A DNA stretch of 64,000 nt from Roseovarius aestuariivivens (GTDB lineage Bacteria > Pseudomonadota > Alphaproteobacteria > Rhodobacterales > Rhodobacteraceae): the NCBI RefSeq assembly GCF_004761875.1, contig NZ_SJEY01000011.1, positions 62,001 to 126,000 on the forward strand. The letters are read 5' to 3'. A model generated the notes under the pieces. That model was not told where the DNA came from. It worked only from the letters and a program-made list of their open reading frames with translations, and did not search any database. How positions within the stretch are numbered: position 1 is the stretch's first letter; the number at the start of each line of letters is the position of its first letter. Made by a program: the position numbers and the translations under genes. This document shows positions 18,622 through 27,639 of the stretch, in pieces.

Positions 18622-19478
18622 TAGTCGTCTCCGGTCGCGACGGGCACGGTCGGAAAGGCGCCCCATTCCGTCCAGGATCCGTCGTAAAGCGCGTGGTCGG
18701 TCTTGCCGATCCGTTCTAGCGCAAGGTTGATGATGGCGGCGGTCACGCCGGACCCGCAGGTCGTGATCGCGGGCTTGGCCAGATCGACCCCCGCAGCCGT
18801 CAGCGCGTCGCGCAGGCCGGCTTCGTCTTTCATAGTGCCGTCCTCGTTCAGAAGACTGCGATAATGCACGTTCTTCGAACCTGGAATGTGCCCCGCGCGC
18901 AGGCCCGGACGCGGTTCGGCTTCCTCGCCCCGGAACCGGGCCGGCGCCCGTGCGTCCAGAATCTCGTGATCGCCCAGCTTCGAAGCCGCCGAAACCTGCG
19001 TGACGTCGCGCACCATATAGGCCTGGCGGCGCACGGTCATGTGCCGGTCGCGCACCACCGGCGGCAGGTCCTCTACCGGGTGGCCTTCATCAATCCATTT
19101 GGGCAGGCCGCCGTCAAGCACCGCGACATGCTCCTGCCCCATCAGGCGGAACAGCCACCACACCCGCGCCGCCGAAAAGAGGCCGTGCGCGTCATAGATC
19201 ACCACTTGATGCCCGTCGCCCACACCCATCGCCCGCAGGCGCGACATGAACTTTTCCACCGGCGGCGCCATGTGCGGCAGCTCGGACCGGTGATCGGAAA
19301 TATCGTCGATGTCGAAAAACCGCGCGCCGGGAATGTGACAGGCGTCATACTCGGCCTTGCCGTCCCGTTCTTCGGTCGGCAGGTACCAGGTGGCATCCAG
19401 GATACGCAGGTCGGGGTCACTCAGGTGCGCCGCCAGCCAATCGGTGGAAACCAACGTTTTGGGATCGTCCTGTGCCAT
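18621..19478 (-). CDS. sseA: 3-mercaptopyruvate sulfurtransferase
   Basis: A two-domain rhodanese of 285 residues. The catalytic Cys241 sits in CGSGVTA, the loop sequence that marks mercaptopyruvate sulfurtransferases as opposed to thiosulfate rhodanese. The N-terminal domain is the inactive structural copy. The start at 19478 gives the normal family length; the longer frame upstream is rejected. The cotranslated aminotransferase could generate 3-mercaptopyruvate from cysteine, a sensible metabolic pairing. Confidence 0.92.
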   Translation of the reverse strand: MAQDDPKTLVSTDWLAAHLSDPDLRILDATWYLPTEERDGKAEYDACHIPGARFFDIDDISDHRSELPHMAPPVEKFMSRLRAMGVGDGHQVVIYDAHGLFSAARVWWLFRLMGQEHVAVLDGGLPKWIDEGHPVEDLPPVVRDRHMTVRRQAYMVRDVTQVSAASKLGDHEILDARAPARFRGEEAEPRPGLRAGHIPGSKNVHYRSLLNEDGTMKDEAGLRDALTAAGVDLAKPAITTCGSGVTAAIINLALERIGKTDHALYDGSWTEWGAFPTVPVATGDD

Positions 19479-19554
19479 CGTGTCGGCCCTCGGTTTGGTC
19501 GCTGACTGAGTACAACCTGCCCGTGGGAAGGGCAAGAGACAGCGCGCCCGCGTC

Positions 19555-19845
19555 TCACTCCTGTCCGCGCCGCCCGGCCAGTCCCGACAGCACCACGAGC
19601 GCGCCGCCGCCCGCGCCGCAGATCGCGACCTGCACACCAAGCGCCACGGGGTCGATGCCGCTGCCGTCTATCGCGGCGGCCTGCGCCAACCCGCCCACCC
19701 CGCTGCGCCCCAGCGCCAGACCGCACAGCCCGCCGCCGATGACGCCCAGCGCCGAGGCCAGCAGAAACCCAAGCCGGTCATGGCGCAAACCCCGGGCAAG
19801 ATTGCCGCCCAGCGCCCCGGCCATCAAGCTGACGAGAAGCTCCAT
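19555..19845 (-). CDS. Small glycine-rich membrane protein (96 aa)
   Basis: A 96-residue protein with three hydrophobic, glycine-rich segments (about residues 3-20, 26-45 and 66-88), resembling GlsB/YeaQ/YmgE-type transglycosylase-associated membrane proteins in layout but without a certain match. It lies between sseA and smpB on the same strand, 76 bases upstream of sseA. Function unknown. Confidence 0.6.
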   Translation of the reverse strand: MELLVSLMAGALGGNLARGLRHDRLGFLLASALGVIGGGLCGLALGRSGVGGLAQAAAIDGSGIDPVALGVQVAICGAGGGALVVLSGLAGRRGQE

Positions 19846-19923
19846 TCACTCCGTTCCCGCGATCCAGATCCGTGCGCGACCCTAGCACAGGACGCCGCCG
19901 TTGCCGCGGGAAACCGCCGCGCA

Positions 19924-20400
19924 TCACAGCTCTTGCTTCAAAAGCCGTTGTTTCTGCCTGTTCCAGTCGCGTTTCGCTTCGGTCGCGCGCTTGTCGACGG
20001 TCTTCTTGCCCTTCGCGATGCCGATCTTCAGCTTCGCGATGCCCTTGTGATTGAAGTATAGCACCAGCGGCACCAGCGTCATGCCCTTGCGCTGCGTGTC
20101 GTTCCAGAGCCGCGCCAATTCCTTGCGGTTCACCAGAAGCTTGCGCCGCCGCCGTTCGTCATGCCCGAACGTCTTGGCCTGCTCGTAGGGCGCGATATAG
20201 GAATTCACCAGCCACAGCTCGCCATTCTCGACCGCCGCATAGCTTTCGGCGATATTGGCGTTCTTCTGGCGCAGGGATTTCACCTCGGACCCTTCCAGCA
20301 TCATGCCGCACTCGATGTCATCCTCGATGGCATAATCATGCCGCGCCTTCCGGTTCTCGGCGATGACCTTGTAGTTCGGATTGTCTTTCGGCTTGGCCAT
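19924..20400 (-). CDS. smpB: SsrA-binding protein SmpB
   Basis: The tmRNA partner that brings SsrA RNA to stalled ribosomes for trans-translation. It is 158 residues, with the conserved NRKARHDY start, the EGSEVKSLR motif, and the basic C-terminal tail typical of SmpB. The ATG at 20400 gives the standard length. The tmRNA gene itself is not in the window. Confidence 0.96.
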   Translation of the reverse strand: MAKPKDNPNYKVIAENRKARHDYAIEDDIECGMMLEGSEVKSLRQKNANIAESYAAVENGELWLVNSYIAPYEQAKTFGHDERRRRKLLVNRKELARLWNDTQRKGMTLVPLVLYFNHKGIAKLKIGIAKGKKTVDKRATEAKRDWNRQKQRLLKQEL

Positions 20401-20461
20401 ATGCTGTCCTGTTGTCCTGAACCTCGTTAGATAAACCCGATACCGCCGCGTTCCAAGGGCA

Positions 20462-21556
20462 TCAGCCCGGGATGAGCCCCTCTGCCCGCAACGCCGCGCG
20501 TATCGCCTGACTGTCCGCGCCACGTTTTGGGATCGGGCCCGCGATACGCGCAACGCCGTCAAAGCGGGGCGCCGGCGCGGGCTGTAACATGTCCTCGCGC
20601 CTGTCCCAGACGCCACGCGCGGCCATGTGCGGATCCTCGGCCGCGCCCCAGGGGCTAAGCACCTCTGCCACGCAAGCATCCGTTCCGGCAAAGCGCGCGG
20701 CCCATGCCGCCGCCGTCTTTTCGCGAAAAATCTCCGAAAGACGCGCGGCCTGCGCGGGCCATGCCTTGCGGTCCATCTGCTCCGCAAAAAGCGGATCATC
20801 GGTAAGGCCAATCCCCTCCAAGAAGATCGCGTAGAACTGTGGCTCCAGGCATTGCACGCTCAGCCACCCCGCGGCGCAGGCATAGACCCGCCCCCAGGGC
20901 GGCGCATCGAGAAGGCTTGAACCCCGCGCTTCCTCAAGGTTACCGGATCCCTGAAGGCTCATCAAAAGCGCCATCATATGCGCCGATCCGTCCACGATCG
21001 CCGCGTCCACCACCGTGCCCTCGCCGGTGCGCGCCGCGCGCAGCAACCCCGCCAGCATTCCGGCCACCAGATACATCGCCCCGCCGCCCACATCGCCAAG
21101 CAGCGTGGGCGGCGGCACCGGCGCCTCTCCGGGCAGGCCCGCGTACCAAAGCGCGCCCGACGTGGCCAGGTAGTTGAGGTCGTGCCCGGCCGTCCGCGCC
21201 CGCGGTCCGTCCTGGCCCCAACCTGTCATGCGGCCATAGACCAGCTTTGGGTTGGCGCGCTGCATCTCCTCGGGGCCGAGCCCCAGCTTTTCCATCACGC
21301 CGGGCCGGAATCCCTCGATCAGCGCATCCGCCCGCCCGAGCAGGGCCCGTGCCACGGCAAGGTCCGCCGCCGATTTCAGATCCAGCTCGATCGAGCGTTT
21401 GCCCCGGTCCAGAAGGTTTCTGCCGCCACTGATCGCAGGCCCGCCGCCGGGCCGGTGGATCACCGTCACCTCGGCGCCGAGATCCGCCAGCAGCATCGCC
21501 GCGAAAGGCGCGGGTCCCAGCCCCTCGATCTCGACCACCCTGATACCGTCCAGCAT
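20462..21556 (-). CDS. Alpha-methylacyl-CoA racemase (CaiB/BaiF family)
   Basis: A family III CoA-transferase fold protein of 364 residues. It keeps the racemase residues known from mycobacterial MCR: His125 in AGHDLNYLA, Asp155 in LLGDVGGGA and Glu238 in CLEPQFYA. It should therefore epimerise 2-methylacyl-CoA esters, needed to degrade branched lipids and isoprenoids, rather than transfer CoA. The ATG at 21556 has GGGGAGG six bases upstream; the open frame extends far beyond without a plausible start. Confidence 0.9.
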   Translation of the reverse strand: MLDGIRVVEIEGLGPAPFAAMLLADLGAEVTVIHRPGGGPAISGGRNLLDRGKRSIELDLKSAADLAVARALLGRADALIEGFRPGVMEKLGLGPEEMQRANPKLVYGRMTGWGQDGPRARTAGHDLNYLATSGALWYAGLPGEAPVPPPTLLGDVGGGAMYLVAGMLAGLLRAARTGEGTVVDAAIVDGSAHMMALLMSLQGSGNLEEARGSSLLDAPPWGRVYACAAGWLSVQCLEPQFYAIFLEGIGLTDDPLFAEQMDRKAWPAQAARLSEIFREKTAAAWAARFAGTDACVAEVLSPWGAAEDPHMAARGVWDRREDMLQPAPAPRFDGVARIAGPIPKRGADSQAIRAALRAEGLIPG

Positions 21557-21679
21557 GTCCGCCTCCCCGCGCACGCCCATCGCCGATCCTCGTCCCGGCG
21601 CAAAGCGGGACTGGCAAAACCGACGCAACTCGCGTTCTATATGCGCAAAACAGGCGCGCGCGCCACGGGGCAACATGGC

Positions 21680-22504
21680 ATGACACCCAAAATCCTGATT
21701 CACCCGGGGTTTCACAAGACCGGCACCAGCAGCCTGCAGCGCGCCGCCTCCGCGCTCGCGGACTCTCTCACGCCACGCCTGCAGGTCATGCAGACCGACG
21801 ATATCCGTCCCGCGATCCACGTCGCCCGGCGGCATTCGATCGATCCCGAGGATCACAGGCTTGCGGCCTTTGCCAGCAACTTCGCCGCCTGCCTCTCGCA
21901 GATCGACCCGACCGATCCCCGCCCGCTTCTGATCTCGGCCGAGGCGCTGTCGGGCCAGATCCCGGGCCGCAAGGGGATCGAGGCCTACGACACCGCGCCC
22001 GACCTTCTGGAGCACGCGGTTTCGGTCTTGCACACCCATTTCGGCCCTAAGCCCGGCATCGCGATCTGGTTCACCACCCGCGACCCCGAAGCGTGGAAGC
22101 GCAGCGCCTATTACCAGAACCTGCGCTCGACCCGGCTGACCGAGGACTACGACACCTACGGCCCGCGGCTTGACCGCGCGGCACGGCTCGACGATGTGGT
22201 CGCGGCGGTGCGCGACCGCCTGAAAGACCGCGCCACGGTCACCTCCACCCGGATCGAGACCTGCCGCGATCTGCCCCTCGGCCCGCTTGAGGTGGCGCTC
22301 GACCTGCTCGGGATCGACAAGACCGGCCTTGCGCCCCAGCCCTCGCAAAACACCCAGCCGCAGGACGCCGCCGACCGGCTTCTCGCGCTCAATCGCTCTT
22401 CGATGAAGGACGAAGAGCTGAGCCGCGCCAAGCGCGATCTGCTGCGCCGGTACCGCCGCAAGGCCGAAAAACGGTCGAAATCCGACGCGGACAGCACCGA
22501 TTGA
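21680..22504 (+). CDS. Sulfotransferase-like P-loop protein
   Basis: A 274-residue protein whose N-terminus, ILIHPGFHKTGTSSLQ (residues 5-20), has the HxGxHKTGTSSLQ pattern of the 5'-phosphosulfate-binding loop of carbohydrate sulfotransferase-like proteins; a second PAPS-like segment appears as WFTTRDPEAWKRSAYYQNL near residue 133. The C-terminus is basic and charged. Substrate unknown; in marine bacteria such proteins may modify surface sugars. It is divergent from the racemase gene. The start at 21680 puts the P-loop at the N-terminus as usual. Confidence 0.7.
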   Translation: MTPKILIHPGFHKTGTSSLQRAASALADSLTPRLQVMQTDDIRPAIHVARRHSIDPEDHRLAAFASNFAACLSQIDPTDPRPLLISAEALSGQIPGRKGIEAYDTAPDLLEHAVSVLHTHFGPKPGIAIWFTTRDPEAWKRSAYYQNLRSTRLTEDYDTYGPRLDRAARLDDVVAAVRDRLKDRATVTSTRIETCRDLPLGPLEVALDLLGIDKTGLAPQPSQNTQPQDAADRLLALNRSSMKDEELSRAKRDLLRRYRRKAEKRSKSDADSTD

Positions 22505-22601
22505 CATCGCACCGTCAGATCCGCGACTTGCGACGCCTGTCGTACTTGGCGGTGCGACGGGCATCGGCTACGCTCTTTTCAGCTAAGGGAGGAGAACCCC
22601 A

Positions 22602-23108
22602 ATGGAAATGAGCGGAGAACGCACGATCAAGGCAGATCGCGCCACCGTGTGGGCTGCACTGATCAACCCCGACGTGCTCAAGGAATGCGTGCCCGGCGCG
22701 CAAGAGGTCACCGGCAGCCCGGAAGAGGGGTTCGAGGCAACCGTCACGCAAAAGGTCGGCCCGGTGAAGGCCACTTTCAAAGGCGCGGTCTCGCTTTCGG
22801 AAATGGACGAACCCAACAAGCTGCGCCTCGATGGCGAGGGCAAGGGCGGCGCTGCGGGCTTTGCCAAGGGCGGCGCGACCGTCACCCTGACCGAGGTCGA
22901 GGAAGGCACGAAGCTCAGCTACGATGTCGAGGCCAAGGTGGGCGGCAAGCTCGCGCAGCTCGGCAGCCGGATCGTCGACGGCTTCGCCAAGAAGATGGCG
23001 GACAATTTTTTCGCCAATCTCGAATCGGTGATCGAGGGTCCAAAGGACGATGACGCGCCCGAAGAAGCCGAGAAAAAAGGCTGGCTAAAGCGCATGATCA
23101 AAAGCTGA
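22602..23108 (+). CDS. CoxG/SRPBCC family protein
   Basis: A 168-residue START-like protein of the carbon monoxide dehydrogenase subunit G family. Typical segments include the opening MEMSGERTI, PGAQEVTG, and the glycine-rich core KVGGKLAQLGSRIVDG. CoxG anchors CO dehydrogenase to the membrane in carboxydotrophs, but stand-alone copies are common and their role is unclear; no cox genes are nearby. A strong GGGAGGAG ribosome-binding site precedes the start. Confidence 0.85.
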   Translation: MEMSGERTIKADRATVWAALINPDVLKECVPGAQEVTGSPEEGFEATVTQKVGPVKATFKGAVSLSEMDEPNKLRLDGEGKGGAAGFAKGGATVTLTEVEEGTKLSYDVEAKVGGKLAQLGSRIVDGFAKKMADNFFANLESVIEGPKDDDAPEEAEKKGWLKRMIKS

Positions 23109-23116
23109 CCCCGGGA

Positions 23117-23803
23117 TCAGCGCTTGATTTCGGTCACGATCCGCGCGCCGATGGCGTCACTGCCCTTGGCGGACGGGTGGATCAGATCGAGCGCATGAAA
23201 GCTCCGGTCGCCATTGGGCACCAGACCTTCGAGCGACAAGAAATGCACGCCCCGGTCAAGCTCGGCCAGCCGCGCGAGACGCGCATCCATTTCCCGACCC
23301 TCGTCGACGCAGTGTTCTATGGGCGAGGTCACGCCGGGCGTGCGCATGTAGCCGACGAAAAGCACCTGCGCGCCGTCCTGCCGCAGCTTCGAGATGAAGC
23401 CGGGGATCACGCCCTTGCGCCCGTCCTCAGAGATCAGCCGGTCGATCTTGTGACCGCACAGACCACAGCCGCAGCCAAACAGGATGTCGTTGCCGCCGCC
23501 GTTCAGGATCACCCAGTCCCAGTTGCCCGCACGGTATTGCTTGGTGATGTTCATCCCCGCCGCCCCCGAAATCGGCAGCTTGTAAAGAAACCGCGCGCCG
23601 GCCACGGACCGATCCACCACCGGCTCGCGCAGCCGCTTTTCCACGGCATGCGACACCGACGCGCCGGTCATGCCATGCACCGACATCATCGAATCGCCCA
23701 TCAAAAGGATGCGCGGATTGTCATGCCGGGTGACCGACTCGGTACACCCGGCAAGTGCCAGAATCGCAATGGAAATCAGCCAGACAAGGCCATGTCTCAT
23801 CAT
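23117..23803 (-). CDS. SGNH/GDSL hydrolase lipoprotein
   Basis: A 228-residue lipoprotein: signal peptide with lipobox LAGC (Cys at residue 19) followed by an SGNH hydrolase domain with block I GDSMM, block III NGGGND and the C-terminal DLIHPSAKG holding the Asp-His pair. Cysteine-rich segment FGCGCGLCGH in the middle is unusual. Likely a membrane-tethered periplasmic esterase or acetylhydrolase acting on cell-wall or exported carbohydrate. The ATG at 23803 is favoured over the adjacent one at 23800 by a GGGGG site. Confidence 0.78.
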   Translation of the reverse strand: MMRHGLVWLISIAILALAGCTESVTRHDNPRILLMGDSMMSVHGMTGASVSHAVEKRLREPVVDRSVAGARFLYKLPISGAAGMNITKQYRAGNWDWVILNGGGNDILFGCGCGLCGHKIDRLISEDGRKGVIPGFISKLRQDGAQVLFVGYMRTPGVTSPIEHCVDEGREMDARLARLAELDRGVHFLSLEGLVPNGDRSFHALDLIHPSAKGSDAIGARIVTEIKR

Positions 23804-24022
23804 TGTTGCCCCCTGCCGCCGGCCAACAGGCCGACGCTCGCGCCCACATCGCAAGAGACAGGATTCCGGGGAATGCGCCGCCGATCAATCCACAAACCGG
23901 AAACATAGTGTTACCGGACCGACCCTTCGCAGGAATGCACAGAGCGCTCTGCCGCGCTGACGGATTGCCCGAGGCCCACAACGGCTTACGTTCGCAAACG
24001 GAACAATAAAGGGACAAGGGTC

Positions 24023-24952
24023 ATGGCACCAATTGTCGATATCCAGGGGCTCAGCAAGGTCTACGATGACGGGTTTCAGGCCCTCAAGGGCGTCGATCTG
24101 GCGATTGAAGAGGGCGAGATCCTCGCGCTTCTGGGCCCGAACGGCGCGGGCAAGACGACCCTCATTTCCACGCTCTGCGGCATCACGGTGCCGTCGGGCG
24201 GCACCGCCCGCGTGGGCGGTCACGACATTCAGACAGGCTTTCGCGAGGCCCGCGCGATGATCGGCCTCGTGCCGCAAGAGGTCGCGCTGGAGCCCTTCGA
24301 GAAGGTCATCAAGACCGTGCGTTTCTCGCGCGGTCTTTTCGGCAAATCCCGCGACGACGCCTTTATCGAGAAGATCCTCAAGCAGCTCTCGCTCTGGGAC
24401 AAGCGCGACAATCAGATCAAGGAGCTTTCCGGCGGCATGAAGCGCCGGGTCCTTATCGCCAAGGCGCTCTGCCACGAGCCGCGCGTACTTTTCCTCGATG
24501 AGCCTACCGCCGGGGTCGATGTGGAGCTGCGGCGCGACATGTGGGAGATCGTCGAAGGCCTGCGCCAGAGCGGCGTAACGATCATCCTGACCACGCATTA
24601 TATCGAAGAGGCCGAGGCGATTGCCGACCGCATCGCCGTCATCAACAAGGGCGAGATCCTGCTGGTCGAGAAGAAGGCCGATCTGATGACCCGCATGGGC
24701 CGCAAGACCCTCCGCATCGAACTGGCCGAACCGATTGACGCCGTCCCCGACGCGCTTTCGGACGATGATCTCGAACTGACCGCCGATGGCGGCACGCTGG
24801 TCTATACCTATGAAACCTCCGCCCAGCGCACCGGCATCACCCGCCTGCTGCAACGCCTGTCCGAGGCCGGTCTCGTAATGCGCGACCTCCAGACCACGCA
24901 ATCGAGCCTTGAGGAAATCTTCGTCGATCTGGTGAAGGAGGAAGCGGTATGA
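24023..24952 (+). CDS. ABC transporter ATP-binding protein (ABC-2 type)
   Basis: A 309-residue ATPase of the DrrA/NodI/YadG type. Walker [10 protein letters not shown] is at residues 38-46, the signature ELSGGMKRR and Walker [13 protein letters not shown] follow, and an extended C-terminal domain of about 80 residues is typical of exporters paired with ABC-2 permeases. It is cotranslated with the permease by an ATGA overlap. Cargo unknown. Confidence 0.9.
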   Translation: MAPIVDIQGLSKVYDDGFQALKGVDLAIEEGEILALLGPNGAGKTTLISTLCGITVPSGGTARVGGHDIQTGFREARAMIGLVPQEVALEPFEKVIKTVRFSRGLFGKSRDDAFIEKILKQLSLWDKRDNQIKELSGGMKRRVLIAKALCHEPRVLFLDEPTAGVDVELRRDMWEIVEGLRQSGVTIILTTHYIEEAEAIADRIAVINKGEILLVEKKADLMTRMGRKTLRIELAEPIDAVPDALSDDDLELTADGGTLVYTYETSAQRTGITRLLQRLSEAGLVMRDLQTTQSSLEEIFVDLVKEEAV

Positions 24953-25710
24953 ACCTCACCGCTATCAAGGCCATCTATGTCTTCGAGATGACCCGCTTTT
25001 TCCGCACCCTGCTGCAAAGCTTCATCTCACCGGTCATTTCCACCTCGCTCTACTTCGTGGTTTTCGGCGCCGCCATCGGCAGCCGCATCGATCAGGTCGA
25101 GGGCGTCAGCTACGGCGCCTTCATCGTGCCGGGTCTGGTGATGCTGTCGGTCATGACACAGGCCATCTCGGCCGCGTCTTTCGGCATCTATTTCCCAAAA
25201 TTCATCGGCACGATCTTCGAGCTTCTCTCGGCCCCGGTGAATTTTCTCGAAATCGTCGTGGGCTATGTCGGCGCGGCGGCCACCAAGGCGCTGTTCATCG
25301 GGGCCGTGATCCTGGCCACCGCCACCTTCTTCGTCGACCTGCAGATCCAGCACCCCGCGGCCATGGTGGCCTTCCTGCTGCTGACCTGCATGTCCTTCTC
25401 GCTTTTCGGGTTCATCATCGGCATCTGGGCCAAGAACTTCGAGCAGCTCCAGCTCGTGCCGCTGCTGATCGTCACGCCGTTGGTGTTCCTCGGCGGGTCC
25501 TTCTACTCGATCTCCATGCTGCCCCCGGTGTGGCAGACGATCTCGTTCTTCAATCCGGTCGTATATCTCGTCTCCGGATTCCGCTGGTCCTTTTTCGGGC
25601 AGGCGGACGTGCCCATCGCGGTCAGCCTTCTGGCCATCGCCGGCTTCACCGCGCTCTGTCTGGCCATCATCTGGTGGATCTTCCGCACCGGCTGGCGGCT
25701 GCGCAGCTAG
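24949..25710 (+). CDS. ABC-2 type transporter permease
   Basis: A 253-residue integral membrane protein with six hydrophobic segments and the ABC-2 signature around [20 protein letters not shown]. With the upstream ATPase it makes a homodimeric exporter. Relatives in other proteobacteria (YadH-like) have no well-defined substrate. Confidence 0.9.
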   Translation: MNLTAIKAIYVFEMTRFFRTLLQSFISPVISTSLYFVVFGAAIGSRIDQVEGVSYGAFIVPGLVMLSVMTQAISAASFGIYFPKFIGTIFELLSAPVNFLEIVVGYVGAAATKALFIGAVILATATFFVDLQIQHPAAMVAFLLLTCMSFSLFGFIIGIWAKNFEQLQLVPLLIVTPLVFLGGSFYSISMLPPVWQTISFFNPVVYLVSGFRWSFFGQADVPIAVSLLAIAGFTALCLAIIWWIFRTGWRLRS

Positions 25711-25720
25711 GGCGCGCGAC

Positions 25721-26518
25721 ATGACGGAAACAGGCAACGATCACAGCCGTCAGACACGCCGAAGCCGCCGGGCTTTCCTGTCGGCCATCGCGGCCGTCGG
25801 TCTGATCTGGTGGGGGTGGCCCCGCGTTGCGCCCCTCTTCGTCGGATCTTTCGATTTCGAAGAGATGACCTCGCCGCCCGGGTTCCGCCGCCTAGTCGCC
25901 GGCGATCAAAGCGAATTGCCCAATCCGTTTATCGGCCTTGGTACGCCGGACCGCGTGGATTTGACTGCCGACGTGGAAAGGGCGCGCGTCGGGATGTGCG
26001 CGGCCCTCTTCGGCGGCGTTCCGGGCGCTGATGTCGTGCCAATCGCGGCGTTCTCGGATTACAACTGTCCTTATTGCCGTGTCCTGACCGAAATACTGAT
26101 CGACATCGCCGCACGATCCGAAGGGCGCGTGCGCATCACATGGCATGAATGGCCCTTGCTTGGCCCCACCTCCGTGGTTGCCGCCCGCGCCGCCCTCGCG
26201 GCCGATTTGCAAGGGGCCTACGAGACGTTCCACAAGCGCCTGATGCGGACGCGCTTCCTGCCGACCGAAGCCTTTCTGGCCCGCACCGCCGAGGATATCG
26301 GGGCCGATCCGGACCGTCTGATCACAGACATGGCCGGCCCGGATGTGGCCGCGAGGCTCCGCAACACCGCGGCCCTGGCCCGGATTTTCGGGTTTCGCGG
26401 CACGCCGGCCCTCGTGGTCGGGCGCACCGTCGTGATCGGCGCTGTGTCCGAACCGACCCTCCGAGCGCTGATCGATCAGGAACGCCGCGACGGCCCGCCG
26501 CCGGTGTGCAAGGCGTAA
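25721..26518 (+). CDS. DsbA family thioredoxin-like protein
   Basis: A 265-residue protein with an N-terminal twin-arginine-like motif (RRSRRAFLSA, residues 13-22) and a hydrophobic segment, then a DsbA-type domain with active site CPYC at residues 116-119 and the cis-proline loop FRGTPALVVG near the end. It is an exported disulfide oxidoreductase, either Tat-exported or membrane-anchored. It follows the ABC-2 pair by ten bases, perhaps in the same transcript. Confidence 0.85.
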   Translation: MTETGNDHSRQTRRSRRAFLSAIAAVGLIWWGWPRVAPLFVGSFDFEEMTSPPGFRRLVAGDQSELPNPFIGLGTPDRVDLTADVERARVGMCAALFGGVPGADVVPIAAFSDYNCPYCRVLTEILIDIAARSEGRVRITWHEWPLLGPTSVVAARAALAADLQGAYETFHKRLMRTRFLPTEAFLARTAEDIGADPDRLITDMAGPDVAARLRNTAALARIFGFRGTPALVVGRTVVIGAVSEPTLRALIDQERRDGPPPVCKA

Positions 26519-26538
26519 CATTTTTCGCGGCGCGCAGT

Positions 26539-26552
26539 CGCGCGCGCGCGCG
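26539..26552. repeat. Alternating CG tract (seven CG units)
   Basis: An uninterrupted (CG)7 run just after the DsbA-like gene. Alternating CG favours left-handed DNA under supercoiling; no function can be read from it. Confidence 0.6.
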
Positions 26553-26669
26553 CCGACCGGGACATTGCGTGGCCAAAATGCCCCCGCCACGGGCTTTTCC
26601 GCCGCTTGCGCCTTTAGTCTGGGCCGCGCGACCTTGTTTGTGGCGGACGGTCAATCTACATCCCCCTCC

Positions 26670-27467
26670 ATGATGCTGCGTATCCCCTTTCTGAACCGGC
26701 ACCCGGTCGTGTCCGTCCTGCGCCTGTCCGGGGCCATCGGCACCTCGGGCCGCATGACCCTGAATGACGAAGCGCTTGCGCCGACGATCGAAAAGGCGTT
26801 TTCCAAGGGAAAGCCCAAGGCGGTCGCGCTGCTCATCAATTCGCCCGGCGGCTCGCCTGTGCAATCGGCGCTCATCGCCTCGCGCATCCGGCGGCTGGCC
26901 GACGAAAAAGAGATCCCTGTGCATGCCTTCGTCGAGGACGTGGCCGCCTCGGGCGGCTACTGGCTCGCCTCTGCCGCCGATGACATCTGGGCGGATGAGA
27001 ACTCGATCCTCGGGTCCATCGGCGTGATCTCGGCGGGCTTCGGCGCGCATGTCTTCCTGGCGCGTCAGGGAGTGGAACGCCGTGTGCACACCGCCGGCAA
27101 ATCGAAATCCACGCTCGACCCGTTCCTGCCGGAAAAGAAGGAAGACGTCGAACGGCTGACCGAACTTCTGGAAGGCATGCACGCCTCCTTCATCAACCAG
27201 GTGAAAACGCGGCGCGGCGATCGGCTTTCCGATGAGACAGACCTTTTCACCGGCGAGTTCTGGCTCGGCTCCCGCGCGGTTGAACTTGGCCTCGCCGACG
27301 GCGTGGCCCATGCGGTGCCCAAGCTGAAAGAGCTTTACGGCGACAAGGTCCGGCTCGTGCCCTACACCAAGAAAAAGGGCCTTTTGCCCAAGCTCGGGAT
27401 GAACATCGCCGAGGACGCCCTCGCCACCATCGAGGAACGCGCCGCCTACGCGCGGTTCGGCCTCTGA
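26670..27467 (+). CDS. S49 family serine peptidase (SppA/SohB-like)
   Basis: A short-form signal peptide peptidase of 265 residues. The Ser-Lys dyad is Ser94 in VAASGGYWLA and Lys146 in GKSKSTLDPF; the oxyanion segment INSPGGSP is at 57-64. It lacks a clear signal anchor, as in many alphaproteobacterial short S49 proteins. The start at 26670 is the first of two adjacent ATGs. It probably degrades signal peptides or misfolded membrane-associated proteins, on the cytoplasmic or periplasmic face (not determined). Confidence 0.88.
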   Translation: MMLRIPFLNRHPVVSVLRLSGAIGTSGRMTLNDEALAPTIEKAFSKGKPKAVALLINSPGGSPVQSALIASRIRRLADEKEIPVHAFVEDVAASGGYWLASAADDIWADENSILGSIGVISAGFGAHVFLARQGVERRVHTAGKSKSTLDPFLPEKKEDVERLTELLEGMHASFINQVKTRRGDRLSDETDLFTGEFWLGSRAVELGLADGVAHAVPKLKELYGDKVRLVPYTKKKGLLPKLGMNIAEDALATIEERAAYARFGL

Positions 27468-27468
27468 C

Positions 27469-27639
27469 GTGATCGTCAAGATTGTCATACTTTTCCTCGT
27501 CGCCATGGGCGTCCTGGCCATGTTCGGCAAGCTCCGCTTTCCGGGGCAGCAGAAACTCGCCTCGGCAAAATGTCCGAAATGCGGGCGGTTCCGCATCGGC
27601 AAGGGGCCGTGCGTGTGCCAGAAAGGCCGTCGTAAATGA
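27469..27639 (+). CDS. Membrane-anchored zinc-ribbon microprotein (56 aa)
   Basis: A GTG-started frame one base after the S49 stop and overlapping the antiporter start by ATGA. It encodes one N-terminal membrane helix (residues 2-18) and a C-terminal CPKC...CVC four-cysteine knuckle, followed by a basic tail. The tight packing between two coding regions on the same strand is the main evidence that it is real. Short zinc-ribbon membrane proteins of this kind are known next to SohB-like genes in related bacteria by my recollection; function unknown. Confidence 0.72.
   Translation: MIVKIVILFLVAMGVLAMFGKLRFPGQQKLASAKCPKCGRFRIGKGPCVCQKGRRK

Noticed and set aside
20462..22564. 700-residue version of the racemase gene
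   Set aside because: The extra N-terminus is antisense to the sulfotransferase-like gene and the well-placed GGGGAGG site supports the start at 21556.
22602..23108. CO dehydrogenase operon
   Set aside because: Only a CoxG-like protein is present; no coxMSL or molybdenum hydroxylase subunits lie near it.
23104..23121. Palindrome between the CoxG-like and SGNH genes as a terminator
   Set aside because: The stem is short with internal mismatch and overlaps both stop codons, and there is no T-tract long enough to support termination.
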